The notes under the pieces: generated by a model
What the model saw: only the letters and a program-made list of their open reading frames with translations
Told to the model about the DNA's origin: nothing
The model's database searches: none
From: Anthoceros angustus
Taxonomy: Eukaryota; Streptophyta; Anthocerotopsida; Anthocerotales; Anthocerotaceae
Length of the DNA: 64,000 nt
Direction of reading: 5' to 3'
NCBI GenBank assembly: GCA_010909165.1
Contig: MU008182.1
Coordinates: forward strand, 954,954 to 1,018,953
Translations under genes and position numbers: made by a program
Shown here: one piece after another, positions 57,613 to 64,000 of the stretch
Position numbering within the stretch: the first letter of the stretch is position 1
How the letters are laid out: every line of letters starts with the position of its first letter

Positions 57613-58343
57613 TCTGTAGCGTGCACTTCCGTGGCTTTCTAGTTATGTGACTACCAGACAACGTTTTAGAATGAATGACTGGTTCAAGCTGGGGACTGCT
57701 CGAAGATATCTTCATGTTTGAATTATCATTGCACGATTCGGATGAAATCTTCTGAACAAAAATTGCGTCCAATTGCGTTGCTGCCACAGCGTATGTGTGT
57801 GCGGGCTTTGTGCAAGTGATGCGAAGCAAGAATAGGGACATCTGATTGCCTTTCGGGGCTCTGATGACGTATTCTATGGGAATCTCTCTGATGCACCAGG
57901 TCTCACGTTCGTGTCGTCTGTGCGGCTGTTGCGGGATTTCTGAACGATGTTCAAGTCGAATGAGGGCTCTGAGACGTGCCCTCTGTTCGTCTTGCTCCTT
58001 TGTGTGTGGGCAGGATGTGACTGACAGGGGTTTTGCCGTTGTGTGTTTCGTCATGGGGTTTCGTTTTTCCGGCTACCTTGGGTGGACATCACCAAGGGAA
58101 TTGTGAGGTGAAGGATATTGTGTTCGACAGCTGACTGAGAAAGCAGACCGCGTCGTGTAACGTCTGATCACGAGATCTGTAGCGTGCACTTCCGTGGCTT
58201 TCTAGTTATGTGACTACCAGACAACGTTTTAGAATGAATGACTGGTTCAAGCTGGGGACTGCTCGAAGATATCTTCATGTTTGAATTATCATTGCACGAT
58301 TCGGATGAAATCTTCTGAACAAAAAATTGCGTCCAATTGCGTT
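57613..58343. repeat. nested 0.56-kb repeats at the end of the duplication
   Basis: A 167-bp segment beginning TCTGTAGCGTGCACTTCCGTGG is present at 57613-57779 and 58176-58343. Between them lies another copy of the last 400 bp of unit A/B (GCCACAGCGTATGTGTG.. to GATCACGAGA). The junction word TCTGTAGCGTG recurs at every boundary, consistent with stepwise unequal crossing-over. Confidence 0.88.
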
Positions 58344-58526
58344 GCCGCATGAATAATTGAAATGTTTTCCCATCTCCCACCTATGTACATCTCCCTCAGG
58401 CCGGAGCTCTCAAGCCGCCAGCAACAGATCTGTTTCAGTCTCCTTTTCCAAACACCCTAATGACATACCCAATTTCGCACTCATCCAACTTGACGCTTCC
58501 GAGATTCAACTTTAAAAGTGAGAATT

Positions 58527-60438
58527 TCACACGCTGCGACACAGCAGTATCCCCCTTCCCTCTAGGTACGAAATAATTTTGGCAGCCATGACTTCAGGCG
58601 TAGGACATGCACCATCTATGGGCTCCATCACGATCTGCGTTCCCAAGCATCACCAGTTAAAATCTTCCAGGACATATTTAAAATGATTCCTCCTTGCAGT
58701 CAAAGCGTATGCGTTGTCTTACCTCAGAGTGGACAGGTTCCTCGTAAGGATCGTCGATTCCTGTAAAACCTGTTCATGACTCTGAAGGATTAGCACTGTT
58801 TTAGGTCAAGAGACTAAGAGAACGTTCATTGTCTTAATGCCTTTACATTTAATTTTGCCGGCGCGGGCGAGCTTATACAGTCCCTTCGGGTCCCTCTGCT
58901 CGCAAACGGTCAAAGGAAAGTTCATGAACACCTGCGTACAAACGTCCAGATACACTTCACTGTCAACCGCTTCTGACAATGATCTCTCTGACTATTATCT
59001 CGCTGACGCAGGTGAGAAGGAGGGCTACAATGGCACCAGATACATGGAAGGCAGATTAGCACCTCTATGAAGTCCCCCGGCGATACAAGCTCCCTGCATG
59101 CTTCACGGTCTTTCTTGTATGGAGATATGAAACTTGCTATACAGATGATGCCAGCATCTGCAAAAAGTTTGGCAACCTCACCTACAAGAGTACAGAGCCG
59201 TGAGAACAAGACAAATACGTGTGCGTCAATCCATCAGTGTGGTTCTTCCAGGGCAATCTTTGGCTGAACCTCTGGTTTGATGGGGAGCGAAATGGAGAAT
59301 GGGTTGGCTCGTTGTCAGGCATCTTACCAACTCGACGGATGTTTTCCGATCTGTCTTCAGCACTGAAACCAAGGTTCTTGTTCAGGCCATGTCGCATGTT
59401 GTCCCCATCCAAGACGTAGCATAGCTTCCCTCGCTGTAAAAGGGCATGATCTAAAGTGCACGCAAGTGTGCTCTTACCTAAGCCCCAGGACAAGATCCAC
59501 CAGCATCACGTAAGGTCTCATATCCGGATAAGATGCAGGATAGCACTAGTCTCATTCCAACAAGAGGCATCAGCAACCTCAACAGGGGCTCACGACATAC
59601 CTGACCCACTGAGCCCCGTCATCCAGATCACACAGCCCCTCTGACCAAGCATGGCCTCTCTTTCCTCGCGCTTCACCATACACTCATGCCACACAATGTT
59701 GGTGGACTTCCCCACAGTACTGAGAGGCGGAAAAATAATGCCTGCAAGATGCACAGCACAAAGAAGAGCCCATCAGCATCCTCGAGTCTGACGATTAGAA
59801 GGCCTGAAGTGCAAGAGGGCGTGAAGAGCATGCTGACCTGGCAAAGACGACTGGTTGGACACATTGACGCTCTCGGCCTCCAACTGAGACTCTGAGTTGG
59901 CCCACAATCTCGTCTCCATAGCTATCTTCTCACCTTCCACCACAATGCTGGGAGTGGAGGGAGGCTCAAGATCCATCCTCAGTTTCTTCAACTTGGCAAT
60001 CTTCTTCTGCTGCTGCTGGGCCCAGACCCTGGGCCCCAGCGGAGTGTGACGCCCTCCCCCGGGCCCGAAATTTCCCACTTCGCTCCTGATTCCCAGCCCG
60101 ACATCTACCTTCTTGGGCTCCAGCCTCGCGGAAGCCATCCCAGTGCCCTGCAATAGAAACCTCTCATCATCCCCCGACATCGACGAGCTCTGCGCCCTGC
60201 TCTTACAGCTGCTCGACGGCTTCCTCTGCTCCAAGGCCTCGCAGAAGACATTCCAGACGTAATCCGCTGCGCACTTCCCAAACCCTGCGGGCCGGAACAG
60301 ACCTGTGGGCGACAGGGCTCGCTCCATCACATGATGGTGCCTATCGAAAACCTGCGCATCTATCACCACACTGGACACCCGTCCTCCGCCCAGCACCTGA
60401 GCTCTCCCACACGACGCGCTCCCTACCGGGGCCAGCAT
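58527..60438 (-). CDS. APK: adenylyl-sulfate (APS) kinase, probably plastidic
   Basis: Phosphorylates APS to PAPS, the sulfate donor for secondary metabolism. Seven exons (59838-60438, 59601-59741, 59328-59477, 59063-59181, 58847-58931, 58723-58769, 58527-58634) join in frame to 416 residues. The first 200 or so residues are not conserved and probably include a plastid transit peptide and a Gln/Lys-rich spacer. The core starts at [20 protein letters not shown]. Walker A GLSGSGKS is split by an intron. [20 protein letters not shown] binds [33 protein letters not shown] and the lid ([11 protein letters not shown]) follow. The usual KGFTG is KCFTG here because of the exon junction. The C-terminus reads [20 protein letters not shown]. 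The unusually long N-terminal exon may hold the true start further in. Confidence 0.93.
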
Positions 60439-61251
60439 GGCTGCGATCCTTCAGAAGCGCGTCGCCCCAGATCCGATGCCACAAGCCAAGTCCGCACAAC
60501 GTTCGACTTTTCCCCAGCCCACCTGGGTCTTATACAGATCAGAGCCCGGGGCAGCAATAATGAGGTAGAAGACGCAGTGGATCCGCGCCCTGGCTCCAAT
60601 TCCGCCCCTTCGCTACAAGCACATTGCGCCCGTCCCTGCACAAGTCAGACCAGCGAGGCCGGGAGAATTGAGAGACATACAGACCAGCCCACAAAAATCT
60701 CTTCACATCAGCAGGCCCAGCAGAGCAGAGCGGATGAGATGAGAGGGAAGGGAGGGGAAAGTGAAGGGACAAGCAGCAAGAGAAGGATGAAGATGGGCAG
60801 GCGCCTGCGCCTGCGCGTGCGCGTGCGCGTGCCTTGTGAGTGTTTGCGTCAAAGGCCAAGAGAGGTAGAGAGGTTCATACCATCTGGCCAGAGCCCCGCC
60901 ATTTATGCGTTTCCTCCACTGCTGCTTATTCTACTGTCTGATACGATCTTACCGCTGCCTGATAAGCTCTGTAAACTTTATAACTCAAGTATAGTACACC
61001 TCACACTCAAGCTAGTAATCCACAGCATAGATACGCAACACATACACACGGCTCGCTGGCTTGCTATTATTTTTTTTAGCGAAAGATTAAAGGTCTCACT
61101 ATTGAACCTTAAAATAGGGTATGGAAAACCTAATCTGTGAAGGAGAGAGGTGAACATCCTAGGAAACTTCCTCTCCTCTATCTCTATTCTATTTGGTGCT
61201 ACCAACTCTCACGTTTGGATGGTTTGGGATGAGCTTATCTGAAACCCCGAC
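60439..61251. other. APK promoter region and element flank
   Basis: Contains an alternating GCGCGTGCGCGTGCGCGTGC tract at about 60801-60832, upstream of the leftward APK gene. No coding sequence recognised. Confidence 0.45.
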
Positions 61252-61701
61252 ATGTATACGAATTCTGATTATGCAGGAGATATAGACACACATAAGTCTG
61301 TGTTTGGTTATGTGGTTAGCATTGCAAGGGAACCCATATACTGGTCAAGGAAGAAGCAGCCCACTGTGGCTTTATCAAGCACAGAGGCTGAGTACCGCTT
61401 GCTTACAGCAGAAGCCAAAGAGGTGATCTGGTGCAAACTGCTCTTAAAGGAGCTAGGTCTGCTCTTGCCAACCTGCACAATGATAAAGACCGATAACCAA
61501 GGATCGATGTCATTAGCCCGAAACCCTGTATTTCATTCAAGGACAAAACACGTTGAAGTAGAACATCATTTTATCAGGGCTCTCGTCACAACAGGAGAAG
61601 TCAAACTAGAATATGTTCCTACACAAGATAACCTTGCAGATGTTCTCACTAAACCATTAGGAAAGGATCTACATGAGAAACGTAACATGTCAAAACTCTA
61701 G
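61252..61701 (+). mobile_element. Ty1-copia retrotransposon remnant: RNase H end of the polyprotein
   Basis: An open 149-codon stretch with the copia RNase H signatures SDYAG, YWSRKKQPTVALSSTEAEY, IKTDNQGSMSLARNP, TKHVEVEHHFIR and NLADVLTKPL. It ends at a stop where a copia polyprotein normally ends; AGGCTTGGGGGATTATGG just after resembles the polypurine tract and LTR start. No integrase or reverse transcriptase is found upstream, so this is a truncated plant element. Confidence 0.85.
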
Positions 61702-64000
61702 GCTTGGGGGATTATGGAAATCCCATTATGAAAATCTAAAAGTCCGAGGAATCTGAGTCATTTGACTCCTGTCAATAAAGAGGGCTTTGGGCATCATCCT
61801 CCGGGAGCGACTCTTCAGAAGATTTGCCCTCTGGGCCACTGGGAACAGAGTCATCATCTTCAAACTCAGAAGAAGTACGATCATATGAGATCCTGTCCTC
61901 CCTATCCAAGTTTTCTTCCTTCTCAATCCTTTGCTCAATACTTCACAAAGAGAGAAATCTTACTATAGAAGCTAATAACATGGCCTTCAAACTTATGGAA
62001 GTGCTCAACCCTAATCCTCCGCATCACAATCTTACTGCTTACAGTGATACCACTCAGGAGAACCCGGATCCTGTGTTGTTCCTAGAGTCACAATTTTAGT
62101 TTCCTTCCAGAGCATACCTGGAAAGAACTTAGGAGCAGAAGGGTGGTCCTGATTAGCAGAATATTCGAACTCGGGACTTGGAGCTGGCTTTTCAGAAGAA
62201 CTGGCAAGCTTGGAGGATTCTCTGCCTGCAGATCCTTTGGGAAGGGCGTCAATCTAAGCCGCTTTCCCTACTAGCTTACAAGTAGCTAAGATAGCCTTAA
62301 TCGGACGTCGAGGACGCTTCAAGTTACCGATGTAAGAGGTTAACAGCCAGAGCGGAATTGATTGTCCTATGTGCAAACCTCCCGTGACTGTCCCGAGCTG
62401 GCGATTTCCTCTTCCGGGAACCCAATGCATCATGCATAGAGGGATCCATGTTCTCAGACAGCAGGAGAATGATTCTCGAAGCAAGCCAATCATGCGAAGC
62501 TTCGCTGGAAAAGAACAACAAGAACTAGAGAGAGGCTAACCTAACCTCCAGCGACAGAGCATTCATGTTGTCCTGCAAGTTTTACGCTCAGTCGAACAGG
62601 TTTGGGACGTAGGCCCGGCTCACACATGGGTCTACTCCGGAACATGAAGAGACAACACGAGAAACCCCGATACTCACTGGATATGACAACAAGTGAGAGT
62701 GATGAAAAAGAGTGTTAATCATATCGCATGGGTTTAGGGTTTATCATAATTAAGTCAATATTAAGTTTTATGAAGAGACATAACCCTTTGTTAAAGGGTA
62801 CAACTATTAGGTCAATAGACGCGCCCATTCATCTAAGTTAGCTTTAATGTCTTTTCATAGGCTTAAGATACACTTTTACTTTTATCTTCTATGATGTTGA
62901 TATTGTAACTACTTTCTTAATTGTTTATAATGTATATTATACTGATTGTATAATTGGTCTACAATACCCCATTTAATTTGTTAAGGAGTCAGCCGAAGTC
63001 AGCGCCCCAATCGTCATAGGCGCAGGTAGACATGAGCGAGGGATCCGCGTATGTGGGTAGCTGGCAGGAGGGCTAGCTAAGGGTTGTAATAAAGGCACAG
63101 CATTTGGAGCTGTATAAGAGGGAGGTTGTCGTCCCTGTAATGCGATTTTCCTTTCGGGGTTGATTCCGCATTGTTGTACTGAATTCTGCTGAGTGGAGTG
63201 TGAATGCGTTGCCTGAGTCACCGAGCGGGCGGATTACCTCGGAGACGATCATCCTAGCTCTGGTGATGAGCCCTAACACATGGTGGTGGCTTGCACCAAG
63301 AGCCTCCGAGTGTCCCACGAGATACCGCCAGAGCCGGATCGCGGAGCGCAAGAGATCGCGAGAATTGTCTCGAGGTCCGCGGAAATGACCTTCTTCCGCG
63401 ACCACGCCGGAGTAACCGGGCGGGAGGGCGCTTCTCGTCAGAATCGCGAGGTCCGCATGGCTTACTCGCCCTACGCCGCCACCGCCTTACGCCAGACTGC
63501 CCCACGCCGCCTGCCATGTGAATACCGCTATAACGGCTCGCAAGGTTACGGTCCCGACCCGACCGATGCCCGCCCTCCACTGTGGTCGCCCACGTGCCGC
63601 TTAGTCCGCCCCACGCCCAACTTCTAAGTTACTTTCCGCGATTTATCCCGCCTCGGGTCCCGGAGTGGGTCCGACTTATCCTGCTACTGGCGCCTACCAT
63701 AGTAGGTCTCTCACTCCGAGTCCGAGTATACTCCGAGGCAGTCCGAGTGCTATCCATGCTTATTTCCCCTTTTCGGCCTCATTTTATCCTTCACTCCTAT
63801 TTAAAAAAAAGCCAAAACCCTACCTATTTTCTAACCCCCAAGGGAAGTCCGTAGGTCCACACTCCAAATGTTTCCCACCGTAGTAGTCTCGTCTCTTTAC
63901 TCAGCTTCAATGGCTGTGAGGGTGGCGCCTCACGACAGAGTCTCCGCCAAATTTACCAATCTTTCGCCAGACCCCATCCACTCGTCTGGGGTTGTTTCAC
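61702..64000. other. repeat-like right end, unassigned
   Basis: No gene recognised. It may include LTR sequence of the copia remnant and of another element: a poly(A) signal-like AATAAAG lies near 63091 and CTCCGAGTCCGAGTATACTCCGAGGCAGTCCGAG is a small degenerate tandem near 63713. Confidence 0.35.

Noticed and set aside
63000-63300. Possible LTR of a second retrotransposon
   Set aside because: AATAAAG-like signal present, but no matching second LTR, no clear TG..CA ends and no standard primer-binding site could be seen.
1-64000. tRNA, rRNA and snoRNA genes
   Set aside because: No cloverleaf with A/B boxes or rRNA-like conserved words was noticed on either strand; a covariance-model scan would be needed to be sure.

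Overview
This is a stretch of land-plant nuclear genome. Genes have GT-AG introns of mostly 75-200 bp and plant-specific products (LHCII, PHO1, ACX4, DTX/MATE, PLS-class PPR proteins). The best clue to lineage is the intronless PPR gene at 12.3-14.9 kb. Its C-terminal deaminase-like domain has a KPAKACIEV box instead of the usual PG box and ends in DRH, not DYW. This matches the DYW:KP class, known from plants with U-to-C organelle RNA editing (hornworts, Isoetes and Lycopodiaceae, ferns). A seed plant, moss, liverwort or Selaginella is therefore unlikely; I cannot name the species.

Layout. 0-0.8 kb: 5' part of COX11 (-). 1.5-2.6 kb: LHCII gene (-). 3.5-4.8 kb: open frame over a GAT/ATC repeat (Asp-rich). 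4.8-7.9 kb: AT-rich, gene-poor, one SINE-like repeat. 7.9-11.6 kb: 11-exon TPR protein (-). 12.3-18.2 kb: head-to-head intronless PPR pair, one DYW:KP (-) and one E+ type (+). 18.3-20.7 kb: TcdA/CsdL-like E1-type enzyme (+). 21.2-23.8 kb: three tiny His/Pro-rich protein genes. 24.3-30.2 kb: 22-exon MSH6 (-). 31.1-33.4 kb: ACX4 acyl-CoA oxidase (+). 33.7-35.4 kb: plant multi-pass membrane protein (-). 36.9-38.4 and 42.6-44.1 kb: two intronless MATE transporters (+) separated by PPR debris, tandem repeats and two SINE-like copies. 44.5-45.3 kb: decayed HCAR copy (-). 46.7-50.7 kb: PHO1-type SPX-EXS phosphate exporter (-). 53.0-58.3 kb: a 2.3-kb tandem segmental duplication plus nested 0.56-kb repeats. 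58.5-60.4 kb: APS kinase (-). 61.3-61.7 kb: Ty1-copia RNase H remnant; the right end is repeat-like.

The genes are single-copy housekeeping or metabolic functions and do not form one pathway: organelle biogenesis and RNA editing (COX11, PPRs), photosynthesis (LHCII, HCAR remnant), tRNA modification (TcdA), DNA repair (MSH6), lipid breakdown (ACX4), sulfate and phosphate metabolism (APK, PHO1) and export (MATE). The most novel items are the putative U-to-C editing factor with an OSB-like N-terminal motif facing an E+ PPR across 169 bp, and the cluster of His-rich micro-proteins. Exon boundaries were read by eye from splice sites, reading phase and remembered family sequence; most joins keep frame and the exceptions are stated.
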